Assembly: GCA_008360955.1 (NCBI GenBank)
Contig: LUCM01005725.1
Coordinates: 140,451 to 204,450, forward strand
DNA: 64,000 bases
DNA from: Fasciolopsis buskii
Taxonomy: Eukaryota; Platyhelminthes; Trematoda; Plagiorchiida; Fasciolidae
Direction: 5' to 3'
Shown here: in pieces, positions 13,216 to 26,048 of the stretch
Layout of the letters: each line of letters starts with the position of its first letter
How positions within the stretch are numbered: the first letter of the stretch is position 1
Notes under the pieces: model-generated
The model's database searches: none
What the model saw: the letters and a program-made list of their open reading frames with translations, nothing else
What the model was told of the DNA's origin: nothing
Made by a program: the position numbers and the translations under genes

Positions 13216-14679
13216 CTAAGAATTTTGTCGAGGTAATGGCAACGGATCGCGCTTGAGCACTCAGACAACTTGCATGCAAGTATGGTCCGCAGTCTAGAGC
13301 CCCTACTTATGCATCAGAGTTATGCAGCTTGAACCTTGAAAATTATGAGATTGGTCTAGTACCAGCCCAGAAACAATGAGAATGAAGGCACTATTAGGCT
13401 GGGTATCTAATAGTTTGTCTGTACACGCCATACACGCACGTCCATATTTTATACCTCTGCGTCAAACTCTGACCGCCAACGTTTGCTTGAGTATGTGTCA
13501 GCTAGATCATGTATTTCAAAATGCCAATTTTGGGCTTGCGGTCAAAAGCGGAGACATGGCAGTAGATAAGCCAAACTTTTGTAAAACCTTGTTGAATGGT
13601 TGTCATTCAAGTCAAGAGCTTAAGAATGAGACCCTTGATGGGAAACGAAATAGCCAGGAAGCTGATAACCATCACATTGGTTTTGACTGAGCTGCTGTTG
13701 GTACTACCTTGTACTCGCAGTAGTCTTCGGCCAATATTGTTTCCGATGTTTATTACCTTTTGTTTTTGAATCCATTAGAGTAATGTTGTCTTCTCGAGAT
13801 TTTTTATCCCGAGACTTTCTTTTGACGTGCAAGAGGCAGCAGGTGCATCGGTGACCAGCAGTCAAATATCTGACTGTCACATTCACCAAGAAGCTGATCG
13901 CGTTAACGCTAAGACTGACAGTTGTCTCTCCTTGGATCCAGAAAATTGCTTGCTAGTTGCTTCATATGTGCATGTTCCCACCTCTGTTCCCACCACGACA
14001 GATGGCGGAGAAGGAAATGAATAGTGCAGGATGAAGAAAGAAAAAACACCATTTATGCAGAGTTACCGAGATATGGAATCATTTTCTTGTCCCATCTCCA
14101 AGCCAGCAGCCATCCACGTGAATCCATGTGTCCTCCATAGCCTGGACATTGCAGAACTTCTCAAATCGAAAGTGAGGGATGAATTAGGATTGTCATGAAT
14201 TGGAGGAGGACACTGTACGTCGAGACTTCGTCTAGAAGATCCAGTCTGCATGACAGTTGGAAGATTCAGAGTCTCGTAACCAATGATTTACCATTTAGTT
14301 CCCATACCTTTTGGGTAATGCAGAACATTCCAGATGCTCGAAGAATATGCATCCCTATTATTTGTACATTTGTGACTAATTTTTGATCCTAGTTTGGCTG
14401 TCTATGGGAAACTAATCCGAAGACCCGGAGACCACTGATCATTCGTCTTTGTTTTTTACTTCATTTGAAACATTGCTACAGTAAGATGGAAATTCCTTAA
14501 TGGAACCTACTTTGGACAAACTTTTATATGGAAAAGTTTTCTTGCTGGACATTCAGGACAAGTAGCCACATTCGAACGTGAACACTCACCCAAAATTATG
14601 TTGATGTATAGGAAACAGTCATCATTTGTTCTTTCAACAACCGGAATCGAATAAGTGAGTTAATTTTTTGATTTCTTAC
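13216..14679. other. No gene recognised
   Basis: Would be intron or spacer between the two candidate - strand exons. A 104-codon + frame at 13376-13690 and overlapping 60-codon frames near 14.1 kb have no motif or splice support. Confidence 0.35.
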
Positions 14680-15007
14680 CCTTCAACATACTGGATTTGG
14701 TGAGCCAGCAATGAAAATAGATAACGTAATGCTTTATTGCTGGCAATAAAATTGTAGTGATGCAGTAAATCCAGTTGGATGGATATCTAATCGTGGAAGC
14801 TTGATCAGGAATGACGTATGTGACTCTGGTGATATAGGACTGCATTTCCTCTTCCTTTAACTTATTTGGAACCGCCTGGCCGAGGGCGTATCCGGGGGAG
14901 GGTTTGCAGGTAATATTTATGAACGAATTTCCGAAGGACGACTGACTGTCATTGCAGACAATAATACATAGCGGTACACAAAAACAAATGGGGATAAATA
15001 GAAACAT
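14680..15007 (-). CDS. Candidate first exon with signal peptide, - strand
   Basis: The frame starts with ATG and reads MFLFIPICFCVPLCIIVC, a hydrophobic stretch that fits a cleaved signal peptide or a membrane anchor. About 20 residues on is an N-glycosylation sequon (N-I-T) next to a cysteine, then a charged stretch (KLKEEE), then a second hydrophobic run from WIYCITTILL onward. A donor-like GTAAGA follows codon 109 with one base left over. If not spliced, the frame runs on a few codons to a stop at 14660. The layout suggests a secreted or membrane protein, but I recognise no family. AT-rich TATA-like words lie just upstream. Phase does not match the 13.1 kb exon directly, so at least one more exon would be needed if they belong together. 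Confidence 0.3.
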
Positions 15008-18000
15008 TTTCTTGAAAATTCATTTACAACATAATATTTTGCTAATTATTTAGTGGTGAGACTCCTCTGGACAATGATCTGAGAGCTCGGTTTCTCGTAA
15101 TTATGGTGATAAGACTCGGTAGTCTTTGCTGATTCATTAATAGAGGTCCTCTTCAACCGCTGTCCTTTACTTTAATCAGTGGGAACGCACGGCATAAAGA
15201 GTATCAAGGATGTTTGTCACATCACCTGAATTCGTCCACATTGCATGCAGTGTAAAAGGGGCGTCAGGTTGTTTTTAGCCAAACTGATGGAATCTTGTTG
15301 AAATGTGTCATTTGTTCAACCGAAGATTATATGAAAAGACCCAAAACCGCAAACTATCAACATATTCTTTTAATCGCTTACGCGAAACCGTCGGAAAAAT
15401 ACATGAAACTTAGTTATGAAATTCAGCGAACAGGCATAGAGATCAATCTCTACAGAGCAATGAATTGCTGTCGTCTCAACGACGGACGTACAGTCGATCT
15501 TGATAGATTTCAGGCACATACAATTGGAGTACTTCTGATTAACGTAACTTCTTGGAAAGCTAACTTCTGTCCGTTAATGCTGCGTAAAAACACAATCAAA
15601 ACAGGAACTGATTTAAGTAGGCTTTTGGTTGTGATCAAACATCTTACAACCAGTGAAGCCGGGTCAAGATCAGGATAATGTACAGTTATTTTGCAACATC
15701 TGCTTGGTCAGTCATTTGAGATCGTCTTCTGACATGCGTTTTAAGGGACGTCGGTCTGCTGGCCGGATGCAAAGGTATGAAGTTGGGAATGCGCAATTTA
15801 TGGTCAAACTGAGTTTATGGCGCACGACGTTAAGAATGTGGCCTCCACTAATGATTGTATGCTGTCAGTTGCAATGGGTAATTTGATAAAATTCACTGCG
15901 CTAAACGGACGTGTTCTTGTTGATCAGTGGACAATCACTGGACCATGTTCCAGTCAAACTTGAGCTGGAATTGTGCATGCTTCTGCGTATTGCTTAATAT
16001 TTTGCTTTCTCTTGCAGTTTTCCATCAAATTATTACAAAATATACAACAGAAAAATAAATACAGCGAAATCGGAACAGTTCGTTTTTTCTGTCAACATTT
16101 GGCCAATCACAGCTATCTGTTTTGTTATCGCTGCATCGATACTACGTTTGATGTGGGATTTATATAACTTGATGAAATTTACATTGCTTTCCTTCCTATG
16201 CCGTAAAGTGGCATATTAACATCGCTTCTGAACTTAAGTACACATTTTGTGTCAGCTTTTTCATCTGTAACCCCTATTTGGTCTTCTGTACTCGTCAGGG
16301 CAACTAGTAAACCTCGTCGAATTATTCCAGTCCACGATCATTCTCTTCCTGTTTTCACGATATGCGCATTTTGTTTGTAGATATATGCACTTTATCAGAC
16401 ACGTCCCGGAACATAACGTGGAATGAAGCTAAAGCCTGAACAAACAGTGCATAGTACTGATGAAATAGTTGCTCAACTTTTCTGAATATTACCGTAAACA
16501 TTCCGGGTGCTTATGTACTTGGTTGCTTTGCTCGGCTTCGCTTCATTACGTTCACGTTTCTATGACGAAGTAGTAGCTGGGAGCATTAAATCTAGGACAA
16601 TCGAAATTGCAGCCGAAATTGTTCTTCTAAATGGCACTAAAGAGAATCTCGTCACTGAATTGTGCACATACAGAGTGAACTGTCATTAGTCCACCTGAAT
16701 TGACTGGTAACGAATTGGTTCGACTGATTTATTTAAACACATATAGTTGAAAAACGGTTTCACGCAGCCTCACAAAGTTCCCGTATCTCCACCGTAGAGC
16801 AAAACACAAAAACCGAGAACTGACTCACGTAAGGTATAATATTTATATTCCCCTGTCCAAGTAAGTATTTGCAAACGAAAACAATAACTAAGATTACGAA
16901 AGGTTGAAATGATTGTTGCCCAAAAATGACTAACCGAAGTTTCGTAGCACGTAATGTCAGACAGGTGAAAACAAGAAAATTAAACTACGCCGGATGTTTG
17001 CTCACACATTATCTAAACAGCACGCACCAATGCTATCTAGGTTTGGATTTTCACTTAGGGTGAATGGAAAAGCCTGCCCTTTACTTTATATTCGTTCAAC
17101 CTCCCATACAATGTACTCGATTATTTGCATATTGCATTTGATAATTTTGTGACAGTTGTGACCCAGAATAAATTGTTCCTCGCAAGTTCCTCACCAAATG
17201 CCCAGTAAAGAGTACAAACTGACCAAATGACTTTGACTTAAATGTAAACTTGTTAAATTGCAAACGTCTACCATGCAATACAAAACAATCGAGTTGGGAT
17301 AAATTTTTGGACTAGGACGTTACCGAATAATTATGAGCTCCGGGCAAAATGCCCATACACGCAGTTTGCAAACGAAATCTGTGAGTGACCTAGAATTACG
17401 ACAAGTTCTTTTGATGCGTAATGTGTTTTGATTAACGCCTTAATGGAACACGGATTCAGTTCTGAACGGTTTGGAATATGCATGATTTTCTCTTATTTCT
17501 TCAAAGACTGGCGACGGTCTTCACATTTTTGTCGGTATCAATAAAAGAAAAAAATTGCAGCTGGTGGTCTCCGGTAGATTGTAAGTCCACTTTAAAGTGA
17601 AAACAAAAAGAAGCAAATAAAGCTCTTCCAGAGAGACAAGAAAAACTCTGGAAGCAAACAACGTATATAGTTCTAGAATTGCCCATGGTTTATAAGATTA
17701 TTACGAAATACATGTTTTGTCCTGTACACTCCTGGGAGCAAGAAAACGTTTTACAAGGTAAGGAATTATTTAGTTGCATACTGCAGACGATCTGAGCAAC
17801 TAGACGACACGCAGTCGATCGTTCGCATGTCTTGAGATGCGTTTTCCAAAATGGAGCGCTTAAGAAAAGTTTAATAAGTGCTATGGCGACAGGGGCTGAG
17901 TAAGCATGGCCTGTTGATATCACCCTGATTTGAAACCTACACACGTGGGTTTTTAAATACGCTGGAAACACGGACTTATTAGTTAATCATATAAGTCAAA

Positions 18001-21000
18001 AACTTGAAAGTATCCAAATAGTGCATTAAAATCAAGTGCAGTCAAATCATTCGGAACACTTTCCCCGACTAATCTGAAAACCAGTTAACTAACCTGTTCT
18101 AGGCAAAAACTGGTTGTGCCGCGAGACATGGATCAAAGACAATTTCGGTCTATCCGTTATGAGTAGATTAAAAACACCTTACGGTGGATAAATGGAGATA
18201 AACGGGGTCGATGTCGCCACCAGATGGATTGGTAAGTCTTGGGCATGTCAATTACGTCAAAATTTTTATTGTTGCTACCCTTGGTGTCATCATTGGTTTT
18301 AAAAGCTGACCTTTCCAGATATGAACGAGCATTCTGATGGGGATTCTTGATTTACGCAAACTCTCTTTGTCTTTACCAGTGCCGGTTGAAAGGCATGGGA
18401 GAAAAATGCTCCCTCACTGAGGTAAGCTATAAACTTCCGAAAGAAAATTGCACTGCGGAATTCGTGAGTTTATATCAGTGCTAAATGTTGCATTTTTGTA
18501 GTAAAATCTTTGCTGGTTAGTCATTCTTGTAACCGTTCTTGCTCTACGGGGCATGTGCTATCTAGATGGGGGATTAGATTCGATATTCCTAACATTTATT
18601 GGGTATTAATTTCAAGGGGGCTAGTTTTGTCAACACATCGCTAAGTAAGGTTAGCAATGTCCGTCTTAAGTTTGCTTTTGAATCAATCTGCCCTCTGTTA
18701 TTTCGGCACGGGAGTACAGATATTGTCCCATACATTTTCTATTCTGCTACTCACCATTGGTTATCATTCATTGTTACGTGTTAGGGCCGAATTTTATTTA
18801 GGTGTACCAGGATTGATGAATTAAATGTCTTCTACGCAACGTGCGTTGATTGAATGCATAGACATGATCGTGGTGGTACAAACCATCCGGCAATGTGACC
18901 AAATCAATTTACTCTAAAGTGACCTGACTCATATGCGCGTGACGTTGATGGCGGCTGGCCGAAATTATGCGACAGAAAGTACGATAACGTATTTCGAACA
19001 TATGTCTATAGCTACGAGCTTCCCGCATTTTGAAAACGAGAAAAAGTTTTAGCTCTGAATTTATCTTCCAGCATCTAGAAGGATGTTACATTTATAATCG
19101 TGCAGAGTGCTTCTTCATAATGAAATTTTCATAATGCCCACTCATCGTTTTATTTAGTCTATCGACCGGAGTTATGAAAGAGTCCAACACAAAGCCGTAA
19201 AAACTGTGCGACTACTCAGTGTGCGCTATGCGAGTTCCATGAGTAGAAACAACGATCCTGGCAAATGAAAGGTCAAGTGACATACACGGCTGATTGCACA
19301 ACTATATCTATATTTGCATGGGTTTGCGAAGGTCACTCTTACTTCAGATGGAACCAGCACCTAGGTAATCAGAACACTTCACGCTCTTCGCGTGTCAAAT
19401 GCTGCAAGGGGCGCTTAGGTAAGAGCATCAGACCTATGTGCTGGTAACGAGCTGATTGGGGCCTCTTTGTTCCAAACATAGCGATTACGGTCATAGTGAC
19501 AGCAAATGGGGAAAAAGATGATCGCCTCGAGAGGTTATACGAGATTAAATTGGTTAGAATGTTTGCTTTCAAACAACGTCTTGACATCGCACCGCTTCAG
19601 TACAAACTGGACGTCGCTTGTAAAGTACTGCGCGACAGTGCTTTGGCTAGAATTGAACATTGACCCTTATTCTTCCTAATCTTCAAATATCGTGTTTCGA
19701 TTTTCCAGTCCTTGACAGTCATGTGGCTACATGTCCATCCTTCATCTCAACAGTCATTGCACCTAAATGACACATCTGATTCTTCTAAGTAACTCACACT
19801 TCACCATTCCAATTTTAGCGTGTTTTTGTAATTCATCCATATTCTCCGTACAAGTTGGCCTATTCAGACAACAGTCGGCTCACATTCGATGTGAAATGTA
19901 ATGATCACAAAGTGACCGAAAGACAGTTAGCGCATGAATCTGCACACTACGACCTCAGTGACTAATCCCGTGTGTGTGAGAAAACGTCGAGAAAAAGTGC
20001 AACCATTTCGTGCAAGTTGGGCTGTTTTTCTTTTTCAAAGTTGTTCGACTGATTCCGATAGATGAAGACTCTGGTTTAATGAAATGAGCATGTTCGACCC
20101 GGAATGAGTTTGATATCTGTACTTTACCTAACAATGCATCTAGTAGCGTCGGTTGTCTCTGTCAAAGGACAGTGACCAAGATTTGCCGCATTATCAGCGT
20201 CAAACCAAAACTTACGGGGAAAAAATCAAAATAAATATAAACAGCAGTTTGTCACAGTTGCACTCAAAATGTTAGCGAAAAATCACAACCAGAAGCATAT
20301 ACGAAAAATTGACAATTTTCCTAGTAATAATTCATACAAGTTCTTTTCGTCAAAAGTCAACCGTGAGAAGATAGTAAGTGTCATTTTATGGGACAATGGA
20401 TGTTCCAGAAATGGTTGAACTCGCGATTTGGTCTCAGTTCGTTGATCATTTCCACCGTGCATGGAGTTTTATTTCACTGTTGTATCTAAGGTAGAATTGC
20501 ACGTGGTTAATATGCTTTTGTGTGAATTATTTACCCGGTAAGGAAATACACGGGTTTAACAAACTAAACAAAACCTTTCATTCCCGTTTGTGGGCAAAAT
20601 TTATTGCTGCGAGAACTAGCCGAATGACCAAGATACGCGAAAATTTTCGAACATCTGCATCAATACAATGTTAACATTCACCGGTCTCGAAAACGTTGTG
20701 GTTCTCAAAACGAATTTCACTTCATATGACATACGTTGAACAGGCAAAAGGACACATGTAGATAAGTTGGTCCCCACATGTACAACCGCAATCCTACATT
20801 TTCACTTACATTTTCAAACCAGTCACACTTGCTTGTTGCAAGGAAAGATCATAACAGATTGTATTACTGGCCGGAACATTTTCCCAATTATTGTAAGTTA
20901 TATCAAAAACTCACGACAGACGTGTGAGAGAATGTCCTTTGGAAAAGAAAATGCTTTAAAATATCTTTCTGTTTTAAACTGTGCATTTTCTTTAGGTACG

Positions 21001-22369
21001 GGCTGTTTGGACAAAAAATGGAAAATTAAACAGGTTCTCCCAAATGAAAGGCATTGACTAGAACTAGGTAGTAAAGCAATGGTCCGTATTTTTTAGTCGG
21101 TGAATGGCAGTGGCTAAATCTAGTGCCTTCAGTAAGTCATCTTGATTCTAGTTCTCTTTCAGCCCATTTAATTAACCGAGAACGATCAAATGACCTCTGG
21201 CCAGTTGATAGTTCCGTTTCCTTTTATTTATCACAATCACATGGTTTTCATTGGTTCGGCCATGACAGAACTCATGCGGTGGTTGAAGCCCGTTTTCCGC
21301 TCTCAGTGTCACTTATTTGATCCTTATTTTAGGTGACACCCCCATTCCCCCTGAACATGTCAGAGAAACTAGACCTTTTCCTTCTTTCTGAGTTAGGATG
21401 AAGCCTTGGTTTCCCTCCCTGCTTCAGGACTTTACCCTGTGCATCTCTTATCTAATTATAAACAGGATCGGCGGATAGTACTTTTTGGAAGCCATGATCC
21501 GTCCCTATTGTCAAATGACTGATCGGACCGAAAAAAAACGAAACTTTCCTTCTGGAACCACATCATGGACTAATCTTATAACCCGGAAGTCGGAAGCCAT
21601 TTGCACACGACGAGGGTAATGAGGTATTTTTATTCTTGTCTTTTGTACTTCCGTTCTGAGGACTTTGAAGCGGTGAATCGTTCCTGGATATTGAGAATAA
21701 TACGTGAAAATCTGAAACTCCAGAATAGAGCGTAGTCGGTTGAGAGTACGAAATTTCGGATATTCCGTTTACCCCGAATAACCAATTGCACATTAGTTTT
21801 TAACTTGTCATTACCAAGCCTGGTCCTTCATTTGCTAACATTGAATACGCTTTCCGGTTCTGAGTTTATTTACAAGAAAAGCGCATCCAAATATGACCAT
21901 TCGGAAGCAGTTCAGTCACCCGGAGTCAATTAATGGAGTCTATAGGCCTGGAGCCTATTACTCAACTCAACGAACTTTTCCTCAATTATTTCTAATACAA
22001 GCCTTACTCATGAGTGCAGTAGAAGAGGCGTGCCTCATGCCCGCTGGGCTCTCTGTATTGACAGCTAACCGACTTTTAAACTAGAAGTGACTTGATGTAT
22101 GTTTGTCGTCAAAAGACCAGATCTGATTATCACTCTTACAACGTACCGCACTGAGATTCCCTCCCCCAACAATTTGGGTGATGGATTTTAATCCATTGTG
22201 CATTTTAAGGTCAGTGGTCAATTTTGTTAGCATTATCTGTTTCTTCGTTGGTGTTTTTCTTCAGTGAGATGATATTCTGAGCTGTTAAAGGCATGGTTTG
22301 AGGTTACTGCATCTTTGTAATTTTATACGCATAATCAGTTCTCATTTTGTTGTACAGTAACTAACTTAC
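15008..22369. other. No gene recognised; long AT-rich stretch
   Basis: Over 7 kb with no splice-bounded frame I would defend. The longest frame (+, 15295-15678, 127 codons) has no known motif and no donor. At 15747-15769 sits the second copy of the short block seen at 6231-6253. Around 19.44-19.66 kb a + frame gives a charged peptide (REKDDRLE-like) with a tail ending ALARIEH, perhaps an old transposon protein, but nothing firm. On the - strand at 21.5-21.8 kb an 85-codon frame without a start codon is also open and unassigned. Confidence 0.35.
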
Positions 22370-22543
22370 CTCAAAACTGGATTCCTGATCGCAAATGTCC
22401 ATGTATTTTCGGAATTTTTCATCTATGAACGACCGGGTTTTCCCTTTTTTACACTTCTGTGAAAGCTCTTTCTTCATAATATGATCACTTTTGGGGAGAA
22501 TCATTGTAGCGTTGCATCTGGTCGTTAGTAACACTTGGATAAA
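22370..22543 (-). CDS. Candidate internal exon, 58 codons, - strand
   Basis: The - strand shows a pyrimidine-rich acceptor (CGTTTTTGCAG) followed by 174 bases, exactly 58 codons, and then a consensus donor (GAG then GTAAGT). It is phase 0 at both ends and open throughout. The peptide begins FIQVLLTTRCNAT, holds one N-glycosylation sequon (NAT), is lysine-rich in the middle (KKELSQKCKKGK) and ends YMDICDQESSFE, with three cysteines spaced as C-x20-C-x19-C. I do not recognise the family. Among the unassigned frames left of the receptor this has the cleanest splice signals at both ends. It could form part of one - strand gene with the exons at 23.95 kb and 13.1 kb, but phases require unseen exons in between. 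Confidence 0.45.
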
Positions 22544-23949
22544 CTGCAAAAACGAAACTGGCTTTTTGTATAAAACAAGAAAAATAGCTCTCTTCCAGAA
22601 GTTTTGAGCGCTACTGCATAAAATGCATGTGGTAATGATATCCCCATGTGCTTGTTTGCACATTAGCATGCGAGGTAACGAAGACCCATGGTAAAGCCCT
22701 CAAATGTCTTGCCAAACAAAAACTGTCAGTAATATTTCGTCCTTGTGGCGTCAGGTGACAGCTGATTGTCACCCGGCTCGTTATCAGTCTGGAGATTTTG
22801 TGTGATCGACTGTCAATCCAGGTTTCAAGGTCATGGGTGCCGGTTTCTCTACCCTTGTGAAGTGGGGCCTAGTGGCAATGGGACATGCCCCTTTCGTGAA
22901 ATTTATGATGGAGCAAAGTTAACAAGTGATCTCAGGATGTATTTTCTCCAATTAACTGAGCTAAAGCAAACATAACCGTTTCGACGGCATTCACATCAGG
23001 CTGCCAAATTGTACCACTTGGTCACCTAATCCACTCGTGGTTCCCTGCTTCAGGGTGTGGTTAAACGAAAATGTACCTATTTTATTGCAAACTGCGACAG
23101 TTTAAAACAGCGCGAGACTGCAGGCCGATAGCAAAAGGTTATTGGACTAGAGCATAATGTACGGCGAGCATCAAATGGTCCGTTTCTCTTACAATGACTT
23201 TTATTGTGATTGACTGAATGTTAATCGAACGCTGTATTCGTTCGTAGACAATGCCGTACGGGATGCAGCTGGGTACGTTTTTTTTCAATCACAAATGTTT
23301 GGTGCAGCTTCTTTTGCTCTTTTAGATTTTATGATCAAATATTATTTAATGGAAACAAGAACAATAAATTTTTAATTATTTTTTCTTCTGTTTCAAATTA
23401 AAAACTCAGAACTAGTTGTGCGTTCACGTTATCCATTTTTGCCGAACGCGTAGGCTGCGCCATTGTTTTCGGTGGTGAAGGACTGACAACGGCAAAAATC
23501 TCAAGGTGAAAGAAAATCGCTTTCCTGGCCAACACATCTACAAGTAGTTTGATAAGAACTATTCAATTGAATTGATTGAAAGCAGCGTTCTTGTTGATGA
23601 ACAATTGCTGTCAGTCGGTCCATTTTCACTTTATGGAATCACGAAACTGTATTGTTTTACTCTCGTTGGGGAATCACAAATATTCGGATACGTGTTATAT
23701 TTCGCGTCATTCAACGCCCAAGTACGGATGTGAATTGCGAAACTCATTGTTTTATATTTGCCTCCTTGTAAGACAATACCATCAGAGGTCGTTTTTGACT
23801 CAAAGGTAAGAGTGATGAAATCGATTTTTTCCCGTTTCCAATGGAATCCAGTTTGCTTTCAGTTGTTCCGTTTTTTTTCAACAGACACATCTGAACGGAA
23901 CTCATTTTTAGAAACATGATACACAGAAATCGTGCATTTGGTGGCTTAC
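22544..23949. other. No gene recognised
   Basis: Would be intron if the flanking - strand candidates belong to one gene. A + strand frame at 23576-23809 ends at a donor-like GTAAGA, but I see no matching acceptor or partner exon. A T/A homopolymer-rich run lies near 23.34-23.40 kb. Confidence 0.35.
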
Positions 23950-24062
23950 TCTCATTCTGTAGTAAGATGTTGCAGTGAGTAAAATACTTTAATCCCAACC
24001 ATTCAACAGAATGAATTTTATCTGCGCAGAGTGCTTCCAATAGACATATCTTTGCCAAAACT
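23950..24062 (-). CDS. Candidate internal exon, - strand
   Basis: An acceptor (CTCATTTAG) opens a 113-base frame that ends at a donor (GAGA then GTAAGC), leaving one base at each end, so about 37 whole codons. The peptide reads VLAKICLLEALCADKIHSVE, continues with WLGLKYFTHCNILLQNE, and looks like an alpha-helical, cysteine-containing segment. No family recognised. The phase (one leftover base) does not fit the phase-0 exon at 22.4 kb without another exon between. A chance match to weak splice signals is the main alternative. Confidence 0.28.
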
Positions 24063-25605
24063 CTAAATGAGTACATCAAAAATTTTGCACAATATAAAGG
24101 TTTTCAGAAATCTCCTGACTTTGTTTGGAATCTATTCGTTTTCCATTTGAAGAAATAGTGTTTTCCTATTCTGTGCCTGCCTCAAACAGTTCGCATACGT
24201 TTTGATTTGCGTCCACAAACCAGATACGACTAACTTTGCAATCCTTTCTTTCGGGATATTATGTGCCTTTTGTTGAGAATTCACATCCTCTCCGTATCAC
24301 GAGGCTTTTGGTGCAACGGAACAGCTCCCTCGCCTATCGGCCTGTTTTGATGCCACTCCTGATTCCGTGTACGTCCGGTCCCCGCTACTGTTGTTTGCAA
24401 AATCATTCCAAATTTTATGTCAGATTTTTGAGTACCCATTGCCAGTCACCCATACATTTGTATGAATCGTTAATTATCTTTGTCTTGATCAAATGGCTTT
24501 TGCCATTAACTGAAGAATGAACGTTAGCAGACTGTGTCTAATTCGCCTACCGGCTGTTACTGCAACGGCATTCAACCAATGACAGTGAACCGCAGAACGG
24601 AATTTGATGAAATGCACTATGTACGGCTTAGTTTGAATGCGGGATGACTTCAGTCAATAGCCGTGATTACATTACAAATGTGTCTGCAAAAGTGCACAAA
24701 ATGCACCTTCCTAAGAATATTAAATTATTTCACCGATAACTGGGTATAATTGGTGAACCTGCTTTATGTACGCGGATCTTGTGCACCCAAGCAAAATGAC
24801 TAATCGAACTACAAAATGTGAAATATTAATCCAGACGCGATCATTCTTGCATTATTTGGATTTTTCGCATTCAGACTATATATTATGTTGGCGCGGTTGA
24901 ACCACATGCCGGCATATCACATGAAATCGAATGAACAATTGTATCGTCTGAATAATTTTGGATCAGTTTACAAAGGGGGAATTTCAAAAGAGGACACGTT
25001 GTCAATAGAAAGTGTGCTATAAATTAATTTGCGAGAAACAAACCAGATTTCTGGCGTTTAAATGAATATATGTAGAAAACTCAGGGATTTACGCCATGTT
25101 GCAGACGCGCCATGTATTGTGGAAGGGAAAAGTTCGTCTTGTCAACTAATCCGAGAAGACTCATTTCGCTGTTATTGACACTAAAGTAGCCAGATGACTG
25201 CAAGGCGACTCCTAGTATTTCCAGTGAAGTTGAATGTGCACACCTTCAGGTGTCATTCAAGTGATTTGAAAAATTTCAAGATTTACACAGGTGGTTGGCA
25301 TTCCGGTCTAAATTGCAGGAAAATTCGTTAATCAACTAGCCTCAAAATACAAACCAAAAGCGATCTGCATGTGATTTGCACTGATAATTGTCTAACTCGC
25401 ACCAATGACCAATGCATCACCGTTTCCTATTCATCAATAAATGCTTGATACGATGTGCGAAATCTCGTTTTATAAGTGTTAGTCTCACCGAGCAATACAA
25501 GTAACTCTGTAACAGTGTACCAGGGATATAAAAGTTGATTGTGTGAAAAGTCTGAGTGACCAAAAGATGACACTTTAAAACGAAAGCGACGATGTCGTCA
25601 GAAAA
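24063..25605. other. No gene recognised
   Basis: AT-rich spacer. The 94-codon + frame at 24236-24520 has no motif or splice site and is treated as chance. Confidence 0.35.
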
Positions 25606-25611
25606 TTTATT
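25606..25611 (-). terminator. Polyadenylation signal AATAAA, - strand
   Basis: A perfect AATAAA hexamer on the - strand lies about 87 bases beyond the stop codon of the candidate exon at 25.7-26.0 kb. Such hexamers are frequent by chance in AT-rich DNA, so it is supporting evidence only. Confidence 0.3.
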
Positions 25612-25697
25612 GTTGATTTGATTGTAGTCAGTTAATACCCGGTTCGTAAGTCGGATGAAAAATAGTCAACTGAGGAACTATCTCAGGGTTATCTTAT

Positions 25698-26001
25698 TCA
25701 CAATAAAGTCCAAGATTCAAACACAACTTCAACTGCCTTGTCACCGTCATCAATCATGCTGTATTTGTGGGCCAGGATTGGTGATCGGGCTGAATTTGCA
25801 GAGCAATTTTGACGCGAATAAAACTGTACATACTCTTCAGTTTCGTTATAAGTGGTGTCGGGAACAGAGTTGAACCAATTGTGACCGATTAAACGGATAC
25901 AACTGTCTTCGATTTCAGTTTGTAAGCACTGTTCACGGTAATCTGGTCTCACAGTACGTGAAGCCGTTTTGGATTTATAGCCTGTGGAAAATTCCACAAT
26001 T
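25698..26001 (-). CDS. Candidate terminal exon, extracellular-type, CRD-like spacing
   Basis: After a good acceptor (TTGCTCCTTCTAG) the - strand stays open for 101 codons to TGA, with an AATAAA signal about 90 bases on. The frame also extends upstream through the acceptor to an ATG at 26048. The peptide has three cysteines in its middle (C-x8-C-x30-C) and two N-glycosylation sequons near them (NET, NCS). The words SCIRLIGHNWFNSVPD and YNETEEYVQFY recall the I-G-Y-N-x-T-x-x-P-N and N-x-T-Q-x-E-A-x-x-x-x-Q-F-W pattern of the Frizzled-type cysteine-rich domain, with a gap of about six residues before the third cysteine. Downstream cysteines of that fold are missing, so the likeness may be accidental. 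A secreted or lumenal protein end is the safer reading. Confidence 0.3.
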
Positions 26002-26048
26002 CTAGAAGGAGCAACGTGGGTGTTGTTTGCTATATTTCCAGTCATCAA

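Noticed and set aside
15295..15678. 127-codon + strand frame
   Set aside because: No motif, no donor or acceptor of quality, and frames of this length are expected several times in 64 kb of this composition.
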